Shown here: positions 22,831 to 33,420 of the stretch, piece after piece
Numbering within the stretch: position 1 is the first letter of the stretch
Layout: every line of letters starts with the position of its first letter
Assembly (NCBI GenBank): GCA_947652605.1
Contig: OX393579.1
Location: 43,282,970 to 43,346,969 of the forward strand
Origin: Elmis aenea
Lineage: Eukaryota; Arthropoda; Insecta; Coleoptera; Elmidae
Direction: 5' to 3'
DNA: 64,000 nt
Position numbers and translations under genes: made by a program
Notes under the pieces: model-generated
Told to the model about the DNA's origin: nothing
Databases searched by the model: none
What the model saw: only the letters and a program-made list of their open reading frames with translations

Positions 22831-23971
22831 CAGGGTTGAGCAGATTTAAATCATTGATTTAAATCAAGTGATTTTTTTAAAAAAATAATCAATTTCAATC
22901 ACAGATTATGTGAGTACAATATAATATTAATTTATAATAAAACAAAATTGTATTACTATTAGTAATTAAATACACGAAATGGTGAATAAACCATATCAAT
23001 TTACTCTTGTAAAGTAATATTCATTGTGGAAATGCAATAATTCAAAATATAAATGACAAGTTTTTGACGTTAGCGTAGTGAACAGTCAGTTTTTTCAATT
23101 TCCACGGCGCTCTATTGCTTCAATACCGATTTGAAAAAAAATGTCGAATATCTCGAAAAGTATGAGTTTTGGGTATAGGACATACTTAACAAAATATGAA
23201 GCTCTTTTAAAGACGAATTCGATGACATAAAAAAATACAGGGGTTTGCATTTGAAAAAATCGAGTTACGAGCTTTTGAAAATCATGGAAGTTGCCACCTA
23301 TTTTTTCATATCGAACGAACAGAGAATTTTTTTCTGCATGTCCATACCAAATTATAACTCTGTTTTTCAAAACAACTTCAGGAGAATTTTTTAAATAAAG
23401 ACTTAAAACCTTGAATAATTTAGAAAATATTTTTTTTTTTTTACAACGCCGTATAAAAACCTGTAGTACTTTATATTGATGCAAAGCTGAAATTAAGGCG
23501 GTCAAAAATATTAAATAAAAAATTGGGTGTTGTATTTGAAATATAAAAGTTGCTATTAGTTCCAGAAAGGTGACTCACCCTGTATATTTGAAAATATTGT
23601 TATTGTGTTGTTTAGAAAAAACTGTATAAAATAGCATTTGAACAACTTCATATCTCAAGCCGTTTAGCCACAATCGACCGATCCCGCACTAATGACTCAC
23701 TCTGTATATAATTAATTAAATATCACCATTTAGCACTGATTTTTTCAAAATTCTTAATCATTATATTTAATTTTTCATTTTGACAAAAATTTACTATTGA
23801 ATTAAATATATTGATTATTAAATATATTAGCACAAAACAGAAATAGCATGTGAATATGTCACTAATTTCGATAATATGGTACATTTGATTTAAATCAAAA
23901 AAATCTGATTTAAATCAAATAAATCGATTTTTTTGATTTTTTTAAAAAAATCATGATTTTTATCCACCCTG
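22831..23971. mobile_element. hAT-like element, copy 2, perfect duplication, inside mariner
   Basis: Starts CAGGGTTGAGCAGATTTAAATC and ends TTATCCACCCTG, flanked by ctcagtag on both sides (22823..22830 and 23972..23979). Termini are rich in GATTTAAATCA. A middle block with TATCTCGAAAAG, and with internal TA-bounded CACCCTG/CACTCTG sites near 23580 and 23703, is also found in copy 3. The 136-residue minus-strand ORF here is conserved only as DNA. Confidence 0.85.
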
Positions 23972-24769
23972 CTCAGTAGTATTTAATTGAGGCTAGTCGC
24001 TGATATAACCAAATACAAGTTTAATGGCGAAGGGTGGGGGTGCGCACTAAACACAATTGGAATTAAACACACCTACTTACTTAGCTGTTTTGGTAAACAG
24101 CCTATGGTTTAAGAGTCTGTGGACCATATTGTGGCGTCTGCTGCGCGAACGTACCCCCGCTCTTTGCCATAAAACTTGGATTTGGTTATATGCAATTGTC
24201 AGTTTTGCAACAGTTTTTTTTTTTTGTGAGAGTCATTACCATTGGTTCATATGACAACGCGCTCACATGCAACTGATGTACAACAGTAAATTTCGGCAAC
24301 TAAACAGTTTGTGTCTTGACACAAACTGAACGATTGCGGGACTGGTAGAACTGGTTTGTATTGTATAGGTTTGAATTTCGTTCTCTTTATCATCTCAAGA
24401 GCACACACCGTGACTAACTCGTAGAAATCCATGTTGAAACCAAAAAATGTTGCTGCTTGTGTGTTTGCTTTTATGTGAGTCCTGATTTAGATTTGCGTAT
24501 CAAACTGTTGCACAACTGATAATTGCATGTCAGCAACCAGCCTAACCATGTCGATCGTCAGTCCCGCCGATTGCGAGGTGCGATTAATAATAGTTTTTTA
24601 ATTCCTTAATCGTATAATAACCGGAGGTGAAACTTGGGTTTCTCACTGTATACTTGATATCAAGAGACATTCTGCTGAATGGCACCAATCACATTCTCCA
24701 ACAAAACCCAAAAGATAGATACTGCGAAACCTTAAGGTTACGGCGCGCCATCGGTGGAAGATACTAGAC

Positions 24770-25943
24770 CAGGGATGGCAAATAGGATTTGATCAGTGTG
24801 CCAAAATAACATAAAATTTAATACAAATTTTTCCCCGTGCCAGTACCTAACCTAACCTACCCTACCTACCTACCAGAAACAACTGTCAGTTATTTCGTTC
24901 AGTATTGCCAACGTCATGATTTTATGTGTCACTAAATACATATGCAATCAGTGGCGTAGCTAGGGGTTGTGCCGCCCGGGGCGGTCCCTAAATTTGCCGC
25001 CCCTATAAATAAGGGTTGTTAATTTTAGTTTTTTGCCAAATGCAAGCAGAGATCGACACAAAAATGTGGGGGGAAAAGAAATTGCGCCGCAGGCGTTTTT
25101 TTTTTTTTTAATTTTAGACGTTCAAACGTGTTTTAAAGCAAGTTAGATAATGGAGAATACTTTATCATCTTCCAAAACTACAGTTTTACAGTAGAACCTT
25201 TTCTGATTTTTTAAAAAATCAGATCGCCCCCACTCCCACGAAATTATTTTTAATAAGGGCGAAAAGTCCCTGTTACAATAGAGTTTAAAACTGCATGGAA
25301 TTTAATGCCTAAAATAAATAAATTGTTTGAAATTTTATTGAATGGCTGGTACCGTATCGTAAATTTTATTAGAAACTTGGAATTTCTGTCGTTACAAGGA
25401 AGCGGGTTTTTAGTGAAGCAAGGTCAAGTAGCCCGTTTTATCCTCTAACTTCGGTAAGAATTCCTTTTTCTAAAATTAATTTTTATGAATCTAATAGCGC
25501 TAGTACGGGAACTGATTATTATATCTACTGATCCTTCATTACCCCGAGATTTTCATTTTTACCCCATTTGGGTAGACTAAAAGTGCTGCCCCAAAAAAAG
25601 TGCCGCCCGGGGCGGACCGCCCCCCCCCCTTGCTACGCTACTGTATGCAATCAAAAGTTCCGTGCATCGCTACAGTTGGTATTTTATATGAAGATATAGT
25701 AATGAACAAATTATTGTATCGATATAAGAAGAGTTGTTATTTTCTGGTATTTTTAATTTTTTGATATTTAAATAACATGTAGTTGTAGCTTGTAGATAAT
25801 TAGCATACTAATTAAAAATAAATAAAACTTTTCGAAAAAAATTAAAATTAAAAAAAAATATTATTCATAGAATTCTTTAGGGTGCCGTCGAAAATCTCTC
25901 GCGTGCCAAGTTTGGCACGCGTGCCACCTATTTGCCATCCCTG
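24770..25943. mobile_element. hAT element with nested hAT, inside mariner
   Basis: Ends CAGGGATGGCAAATAGG and CCTATTTGCCATCCCTG are inverted copies, flanked by tactagac on both sides (24762..24769 and 25944..25951). A second hAT at 24949..25643 lies inside; without it the element is about 470 bp. No transposase. Confidence 0.9.
24949..25643. mobile_element. hAT element nested in another hAT element
   Basis: Ends CAGTGGCGTAGCTAGGGG and CCTTGCTACGCTACTG are flanked by tatgcaat on both sides. Interior contains GCCGCCCGGGGCGG near both ends and a CGCCGCAGGCG block. 695 bp, no transposase. Same end type as the 13731 MITE; interior pieces recur at 9740..9960. Confidence 0.9.
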
Positions 25944-26533
25944 TACTAGACCATACTCCATAGTCCTGACCTCGCGCCATCCGATTATCATCTTCCCGAA
26001 ATTGAAGGAATTTTTTGGCGGAAAACGCATGGACACCGATGAATGCGCTCACGAAACTGTCAACAGTTGGTTCAACGATTTGGAAGCAGACTTCTTCTTC
26101 GAGGGTATCGTTAAGTTTATCTCCTGATTCCAAAAATGTTTGGATGTCAACGGAAATTACGTTGAAAAGTAGTTTAATGTGCTTTTTTGTTCTGAACACA
26201 AGGTTCTTAAGTTGCAATAAATTTATCTGAAGTTATGACAAAACGATTCTTACTTTAAAAATGATCCTCGTACATAATTTACTTTTCTGGGGAAGAAGAA
26301 ATAAGCGTCTTATTTAATTTTGACCTTAGAAATTGGACGATTTGGAATAAGGTTTCTCGCCTATAAATATTACAGCTTTACTATTATCATAAAACCTTTT
26401 AATATTTCCTAGTAAATACATGGAATTGCTCTTACGCTTTTAATTGGTTGCCTCAGAAGTCTTATAAGTAATTTATTTGATCTTATACAAAATATCATTA
26501 AATATGCAGATTGTTTCCTGTCCGACGTACATA

Positions 26534-28593
26534 CAGGGTGCGCCATTAGTGCGATAAAGTCCATTATTGCCCTTAATGTCAACTTAATAAAAAAAAGTTT
26601 TTAATGAAACTTATAGTATTTCTACACGTGCATGTTTTAAAATTAGTTTCAAGTATACAGAGCGTTTCATAAAAGTGGGGCGTCACTAAAGGTATTTTTT
26701 TTTAATTGAACACCCAGTATATTTTTGCATAATCGAATTCAGCAAGAAAATCTCCATATGACAGTATTTTGTTTTTTTAATTTTTTTGCGACGTTGCTAA
26801 TTTATATTAAAAAATCTTTGAATTTCCAGAAAAACAGGGTACAATACTTGTCAAGAGCACAACCTTATGAATAATAATTGGCATATGATATTTTGTACAT
26901 ACAAAGTCAAAAGGTGTAGTCACAGTCTAAATACATCAAAATTAATTTATATTATACAGGGTGTTTCTTATAGATGTGCCAACTTCCCAATTTTCAAACA
27001 TCAATAACTTTATTTTTTCAAATGGAACACCCTGTATATTATTACGCCATTTTGTTGCATTTTTGTTTTTCTTCAACTTTTCTTAATACTTACCTATACC
27101 TAAAATGAATATTTTCTGAGATATTTACATTTTACTTATTCTTATAAGCCAGTGGTTTCCAACCTGTGGGGCGCGCCCCCCTAGGGGGGCGCGAGACTAT
27201 TGCAAGGGGGGCGCGCAGCTATGACCAACATACTATTTTTGAATACAAACAAACAAAAAGAACTTTACTTATACAGAATATAGTATATAGTATTTATGAA
27301 ATTAGATTGTCTCGAAAAGGGAGGGGGGCGCAAAATTTTTTTCATAAAAAAGGGGGGCGGTGGTACAAAAAGGTTGGAAACCACTGTTATAAGCGTTGTG
27401 TAGGAATTTCCTAGTTTTCTCGGAGTAGGCCCCGACTTTGACAATAGAAACAATAATTTCTGTAGTAACAAATGTCAGAGTTAATTGCTGTCAATTGTTA
27501 AAACATAAATAAATGAGTAACATATGCAATATGAATTTTCCAAAAAAATAATTCATTGATACGGTCTATGTTCAGGGTGGCTTATTTTCGATGCCCATAC
27601 AGGGGGGGGGGGTATTTCGGTAATTATAAGAGATTAAAAAAAAAAACATATTTCGAAAATTAAAAAAGATCAAAAATCTGTTTACGACAATAAATTCCTC
27701 TCGAAAAAAGAAATCGAGACTACGTACTTAGTTTTTTTCTATCTCTGATAATAACCGAGATACCCCCCCTGTATGCGCATCGAAAATACGCCACCCTGAA
27801 CATAGACCGCATCAATCAATTCTTTTTTTGGAAAATTCCTATTAAATATGTTATACTCATTTATTTATGTTTTAACAATTGACAGCAATTAACTCTGACA
27901 TTTGTTACTACAGAAATTATTGTTTCTATTGTCAAAGTCGGGGCCTACTCCGAGAAAACTAGGAAATTCCTACACAACGCTTATAAGAATAAGTAAAATG
28001 TAAATATCTCAGAAAATATTCATTTTAGGTATAGGTAAGTGTAAAGAAAAGTTGAAGAAAAACAAAAATGCAACAAAATGACGTAATAATATACAGGGTG
28101 TTCCATTTGAAAAAATAAAGTTATTGATGTTTGAAAATTGGGAAGTTGGCACATCTATAAGAAACACCCTGTATAATATAAATTAATTTTGATGTATTTA
28201 GACTATGACTACACCTTTTGACTTTGTATGTGCAAAATATCATTTGCCAATTATTATTCATAACGTTGTGCTCTTGACAAGTATTGTACCCTGTTTTTCT
28301 GGAAATTCAAAGCTTTTTTAATATAAATTGGCAACGTCGCAAAAAAATGTAAAAAACAAAACACTGTCATATGGAGATTTTCTTGCTGAATTCGATTATG
28401 CAAAAATATACTGGGTGTTCAATTAAAAAAAAATACCTTTAGTGACGCCCCACTTTTATGAAACCCGCTGTATACTTGAAACTAATTTTAAAACATGCAC
28501 GTGTAGAAATACTATAAGTTTCATTAAAAACTTTTTTTTATTAAGTTGACATTAAGGGCAATAATGGACTTTATCGCACTAATGGCGCACCCG
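26534..28593. mobile_element. 2-kb palindromic TA-flanked element with concentric end pairs
   Basis: CAGGGTGCGCCATTAGTGCG on the left mirrors the right end, each bounded by TA. The two arms, about 0.9 to 1 kb, are nearly identical inverted copies. In each arm sit further TA-bounded CAGGGTG-like ends (about 26657/26720, 26957/27036 on the left and their mirrors at 28094..28170 and 28405..28475). An inner pair lies at about 27572/27798. The left arm carries a hAT insertion (27150..27386) missing from the right arm. No coding capacity. Confidence 0.85.
27150..27386. mobile_element. hAT MITE in one arm of the palindrome
   Basis: Ends CAGTGGTTTCCAACCTGTGG and AAGGTTGGAAACCACTG are flanked by ttataagc on both sides (27142..27149 and 27387..27394). 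237 bp with GGGGGGCGCG runs. The mirror position on the other arm, near 27980, shows a single uninterrupted gcttataag, i.e. the empty site. Confidence 0.92.
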
Positions 28594-28595
28594 TA

Positions 28596-29700
28596 TATTT
28601 CTTTATCCGTTTACAATAAAAATTACACAGAACAAAATGTAGTATTTGCGAGTATATTATTAGCAAGTTGTGTTTGCCAAGAATAAATGTTGTAGCTTGC
28701 CTGATATATCCAAAAATTTTTACTTTTCTGTACTTTTACCTCGTAACTGGTTTCTCTCACAAAGGTACGGGTAAACCATACACGCATTTTAAAAATAAAG
28801 GTAAACATGTAATACTATATCACTACAATAGCTAATGAACAATATAATTGGTAGTACCTTATGCAGCTATTACTTGAGAAACTTGGCGTTCAAATATAAA
28901 CAAGTTTTTTTACTATTGTAGGATGTAGGTACTTGTTAAAGTATGTGAATTCGGTTTTAAATTTCAACGTAGAAGCATGTTATGGTAATTGATTGAATTA
29001 TTTAAGTAAGTAAATCGTTTGTTAGTATAAATAAGTTCAATTAAAAATCACTTTTCTCTTCTCTAGGAATCTCTTTTTTTAAGACACTAGAGTGTTTACA
29101 GGTCTTAAAGGTACGTTCTGTCTATGTATTTTTGTAACGCCATGAAATGATGGTGTTGGTATTAATTTTAAATGAATAAGTTAGCTACTGATGAGGAAAC
29201 GAGAGTCTCTCGCTACTGGTCAGGCATTTTTACAAGATATGCTTAAAAAACACAAAGTAATTTTTAACTAAACGTATTTCTATCAATTTTTCGGTAATGT
29301 TTAAGAATATTTTGAATATTGTTTAATGTTATCAGGCTTCCCTTTTATATTTCAATGTTCATTATATAGATTTCGCTTATATAAAATCCATATTTTATAA
29401 ATTACACCATAACAGATTTGCCATAGTATAGCCAATATAATACGTGAGAACATGAGGCCGATGGTAAATAACAGAGTATACTGCTATTGCATCTATAACG
29501 TTTTTAGTGGATTACAACTAAACAAAATAACGTGGATGCAGCATGTTCAGTAATGATAATACAGTTAAGTTAGGTTTTTTTATTTGAAATCCATCAGGAA
29601 GTATCAGTACATTAAATTAACGTTACATGTAATAAAAGGTTGTTAATTAAACTTACGGACAGTACCGGCCGAAAGATTAGTTGCTCAAGGCGACAATTTA
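28596..29700. other. No gene recognised
   Basis: AT-rich, no ORF with family features and no repeat boundaries found. Confidence 0.4.
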
Positions 29701-29932
29701 AGGCTGCGGTTACAGTACAGCCGTATTCGCGCGAAAGAGCTTCGCGCGTATGCGTCCGTATACGCGCGAATCAAAAAACCAATGCAAGCATATGAGAGTG
29801 GTTTCGGGCGAATTCTCGCTTGTAGTATAACCGCTCTTATATGCTTGCATTGGTTTGTTTCAGTCGCGCGAATACGGACGCGTACGCGCGAGGCTCATTC
29901 GCGCGAATACGCTTGTAATGAAAACGCAGACT
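29701..29932. mobile_element. CpG-rich palindromic MITE, probably Harbinger-type
   Basis: Inverted ends AGGCTGCGGTTACAGTA and the mirror of AGTCTGCGTTTTCATTA continue into CGTATTCGCGCGAA. The interior is a long imperfect palindrome with CCAATGCAAGCATATGAGAG and its mirror around 29775..29860. TTA precedes the left end; TAT/TTA follows the right end, so the 3-base duplication is likely but off by one. The ORF across it is fortuitous. Confidence 0.6.
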
Positions 29933-30676
29933 TATACTGTTTATCTCAAATTATATTTCCGAATCTTCACTGTGCAAAAAAAGGTTTACTTGAATAAAGT
30001 GTGTGATATTGTTTAGCATCTGGGTTCAATTAATATTTATGCAGTTTTTGTTCTATTATGTAAAACAAAAGAATTACAAGTAATAAAACATAACGAAATT
30101 ATTAACGTACATGTAAAAGATATACAAAAAAATGTTACTTAAATTTGGACCAACAATAAACATTATTTGTGTACTTATATATGTTAAAAACTGTTACAAA
30201 TTTTATATGAACACAAGTTGATGTCATAAACAATTTAGACAATCTAAAGATCTAAACCATTTATTTATTTGTGACAATTGTTTATAAAAAAAATTGTGTT
30301 TTTTATCAACGTTTTCTTGTATAAATGCTACACCAGTTTTAAGACTTGCGTCTCTTTTTTTTTTTTCCTTTTATTATTTATTTGCTCGGATGTAGTTGTA
30401 GCAACCGTCATTATTGGCAACGACGTCTTTCTGAATATAAGTTGATTTAGTTGACAAAATTTTTGTTTACAATTTTTCTTTGTATTTTTAGAGCAAAATA
30501 TAAATTTTGTTTTTGTTTAAAAAATAATTTTTGTGTTTCAAAACTTATGGATTTCTTAATAATGTTTTTATTTAAGCTCTTTTTTTATTTATCAAAGTTT
30601 ATTTATAACTAATAAATGTTTTGGGTTGTATGAATGTTTTACAATGCGGATTTGCTTATATGGTTTATTTGTTGAA
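29933..30676. other. No gene recognised
   Basis: AT-rich with T runs; no ORF with family features. Confidence 0.4.
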
Positions 30677-31030
30677 CAGGGTGGGCACAAAGTCTGGTCA
30701 CATGGACAAACATGTATATGTTGTATTAATAATAGTTTCAATGTGGTTTACATCATCAGCGATGCACATGTTGGCCTGTTTTGCGAAATTGACATGTATA
30801 AAATGCAGTCATGTATTAATTCCGTCGATCCTAGTACATTTATTTGTGATGCGTTGAATCGATCAGATGATTAATGTCGTTGGTTTTCCCTAAATAAACC
30901 ATCATCTTCAGCATACCCCAGAAGTAGAAATCAAGACGATTACCTTGTCCCGAACATTCTGAGGTCTGTTCACCTCGCCGTTTACGTAAGAAAATATTTG
31001 CCTATGTGTCTAGACATTTCGCCCACCCTT
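30677..31030 (-). pseudogene. Internally deleted Tc1/mariner-type element with transposase C-terminal relic
   Basis: Left end CAGGGTGGGCACAAAGTCTGG and right end (inverted) AAGGGTGGGCGAAATGTCTAG are imperfect inverted repeats, with TA next to the right one. The minus strand reads RLDFYFWGMLKMMVYLGKTN then DINHLIDS, matching the SPDL.PLDFFLWG..K..VY segment near the third catalytic residue of Tc1/mariner (DDE_3) transposases. A later GQHVHR-like stretch is out of frame. About 350 bp, so most of the gene is lost. Confidence 0.65.
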
Positions 31031-31557
31031 TATATGTAATGTGTTCCTTATTACGAGTTATAATATTTCCTTTGGTTTCCCAGATCATAAGCCACAAGTA
31101 CAATTTTGTGAATCCGTTCACATTTGTTAGACATTTCATCCTTCATAAAAAAAAAGACGATTTTTAGTTAATTAAATGTATTTATTTTAATAAATGAAAC
31201 ATACAAAGAAACAAACAAACAAAATGCATCTCATTTAAGTGGTTATTAAGTAAGTACTATCTTCACCAATGCCGAATGAACCAATAGACAAAAAAGACAA
31301 CTAACTGTCTGGGGCCCATACTTCAAAGGATACCGATTCAACCCCGGAAAAAGATTCTAAACATATTTTACGGTTGAATTTGCAAACATCTTCTATAAAT
31401 GGAGCCCAAATGCTAAATTTTGTCTAGAGCTCGCTAAAGGCCTAATCCGCTATTGATCGTCACTATATTTCTTGCCTGTTTTATAAACTTATTTTGCATG
31501 TTGGTGAAGAAGCGTTCTTTCAAAAACTTCATTCTTGGCTAATGTCTGTGTCGCTTT
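31031..31557. other. No gene recognised
   Basis: AT-rich spacer without ORF or repeat ends. Confidence 0.4.
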
Positions 31558-32802
31558 CAGGGTTGAGCAGATTTAAATCAATTGATTTAAATCACGATTT
31601 AAATCATGATTTAAATCAAGTGATTTTTTTAAAAAAATCATTGATTTAAATCAAGTGATTTTTTAAGAAAAAATTTCAATTTAAATCACAGATTATATGA
31701 GTAGATACAATATAATATTTATAATAAAACAAAATTGTATTACTATAAGTAATTAAATACACGAAATGGTGAATAAACCATATCAATTTGCTCTTGTAAA
31801 GTAATATTCATTGTGGAAATGCAATAATTCAAAAAATAAATGACAAGTTTTTGACGTTAGCGAAGTGCAGTCAGTTTTTTCAATTTCCACGGCACTCTAT
31901 TGCTTCAATAACGATTTAAAGAAAAATGTCGAATATCTCGAAAAGTATGAGTTTTGGGTATAGGACATACTTAACAAAATATGAAGCTCTTTTAAAGACG
32001 AATTCGATGACATAAAATAAACAGGGGTTCGCATTTGAAAAAATCGAGTTACGAGCTTTTGAAAATCATGAAAGTTACCACCTATTTATAAACACTCCTA
32101 ATAATAATAATAATAATAAAAATCTTTATTGTCCACAAACAAAAAATGCCATGAGACGTGTGATTCAAATTTTTTCATATCGAGCGAACAGAGAATTTTT
32201 TTCTGCATGTCCATACCAAATTAAAACTCTGTACTTCAAAATAACTTCAGGAGAATTTTTTAAATAAAGACTTAAAACCTTGAAATATTTAGAAAATAAT
32301 TTTTTTTTACAACGCCGTATAAAAACCTTAGGTATTTTATATTGATGCAAATTTAAAATTAAGGCGGTCAAAAATATTAAACAAAAAAACAAAAATTACT
32401 ATTAGTTCCAGAAAGGTGACTCACCCTGTAGGTATATTTGAAAATATTTTTATTGTGTTGTTTAGAAAAAACTGTATAAAATAGTATTTGATTCAACTTC
32501 ATATCTCAAGCCGTTTAGCCACAATCGACCGATCCCGCACTTATGACTCACCCTGTATATAATTAATTAAACCTCACCATTTAGCACGGATTTTTTCATA
32601 ATTCTTAATCATTATAATTAATTTTTCATTTTGATATTAGCACAAAACAGAAATAGCATGTGAATATGTCACTATATTCGATAATATGGTACATTTGATT
32701 TAAATCAAAAAAATCTGATTTAAATCAAAAAAATCTGATTTAAATCAAATAAATCGATTTTTTTGATTTTTTAAAAAAAAATTATGATTTTTATCCACCC
32801 TG
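31558..32802. mobile_element. hAT-like element, copy 3
   Basis: Same ends and interior as 22831..23971 (CAGGGTTGAGCAGATTTAAATC ... TTATCCACCCTG). A clean 8-base duplication is not visible (gtcgcttt against cttgtaat). A 60 to 75 base piece with an AAT run and TCTTTATTGTCCACAAAC is inserted at about 32092..32160, probably a LINE 3' end on the minus strand, and is absent from copy 2. The terminal GATTTAAATC units are expanded compared with copy 2. Confidence 0.75.
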
Positions 32803-33109
32803 CTTGTAATAATTTAAATGTGTAAAAATATTGAAGATTAAGAGTTAATTTAGGTTATAAAAATGTTTATTATTATGACTTTTGAACTTGCTTGAGTGGC
32901 GTATTAAATTTTCTATTTCTTTTTTCAACAGTTACCAACAGTTTAATACGCATTTCCTTGATATTCGATAATTTACTAATTGCATACCCATTCAATAAAC
33001 TACAAATGTATTAACATTATTTAATAAAAAATTTAAATGATGGTGTAATATTTTCATAAATATGTCCCCGATTCATAAATATTGCGAAAAACTTCGAAAG
33101 GTAACTCCT
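32803..33109. other. No gene recognised
   Basis: AT-rich spacer. Confidence 0.4.
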
Positions 33110-33420
33110 ATCATATGAAATATTAAGGCCTTTTTTATTAAACGTTTTCCAAAAACGTCTTCTTTCGTAGTTCTGATAAAAAAAAACCAACAGGGGTAAC
33201 ACTTTTTAGCCCCTTGTGAATGTGGGAGATCATTGAAAATATTACTGTGGAAAACCTTTTAAGAAAAAAATATCTACCAAACGTAATTTTTCTATATTTC
33301 TCCAAATTTGAGAGAGAAAATGGAAATCTACTTTTACTGGACCCCTTTATGTGAAAAAAAAATATACGAAAGCCCTTTCTTAGGGGGGCGCCAGATACCC
33401 TTGCGCCGGATCTGCTTTTT
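33110..33420. repeat. Partial copy of the 14771..15445 family
   Basis: CCAACAGGGGTAACAC, CCCCTTGTGAATG, ATCTACCAAACG and the TCTACTTTTACTGG blocks follow the order of 15170..15360. Ends are missing. Confidence 0.6.

Larger units (their letters stand above)
24613..26220 (+). pseudogene. Mariner transposase relic, interrupted by a hAT element
   Basis: Two blocks can be read. Before the insertion: GGETWVSHCILDIKRHSAEW then SHSPTKPK, the catalytic-core segment around the second Asp of mariners (GDETWV). After it: HPIIIFPKLKEFFGGKRMDT, VNSWFNDLEADFFFEGIVKF, then KCLDVNGNYVEK, the C-terminal mariner block. The stretch with the first Asp and the QDNA/HSPD region is partly lost. The insertion and frameshifts make it non-functional. 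Confidence 0.75.
22688..26270 (+). mobile_element. Mariner element, split by nested hAT insertions
   Basis: The left end CGAGGGTTATCTTTAAAGTAAG and the right end CTTACTTTAAAAATGATCCTCG are imperfect inverted repeats of about 28 bases, each bounded by TA. Removing the insertions 22831..23971 and 24770..25943 with one duplication each leaves about 1.25 kb, the usual size of a mariner. Transposase remnants on + are visible at about 24613..24769 and 25952..26220. The first half of the gene is too decayed for me to read. Confidence 0.8.

Noticed and set aside
23095..23505. 136-codon minus-strand ORF, partly conserved at 32165..32392
   Set aside because: It lies wholly inside two copies of the same hAT-like element. 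The second copy breaks the frame, and the similarity is equal in and out of frame. No domain features; treated as repeat DNA.
24843..24875. CCTAACCTAACCTACC run resembling the insect telomere repeat
   Set aside because: Only two or three CCTAA units grading into CCTACC, inside a hAT element; a similar short run lies at about 42368..42388. Not a telomeric array.
26015..26230. 71-codon + ORF overlapping the mariner C-terminus
   Set aside because: Different frame from the mariner block GGKRMDTDECAHETVNSWFN; a shadow.
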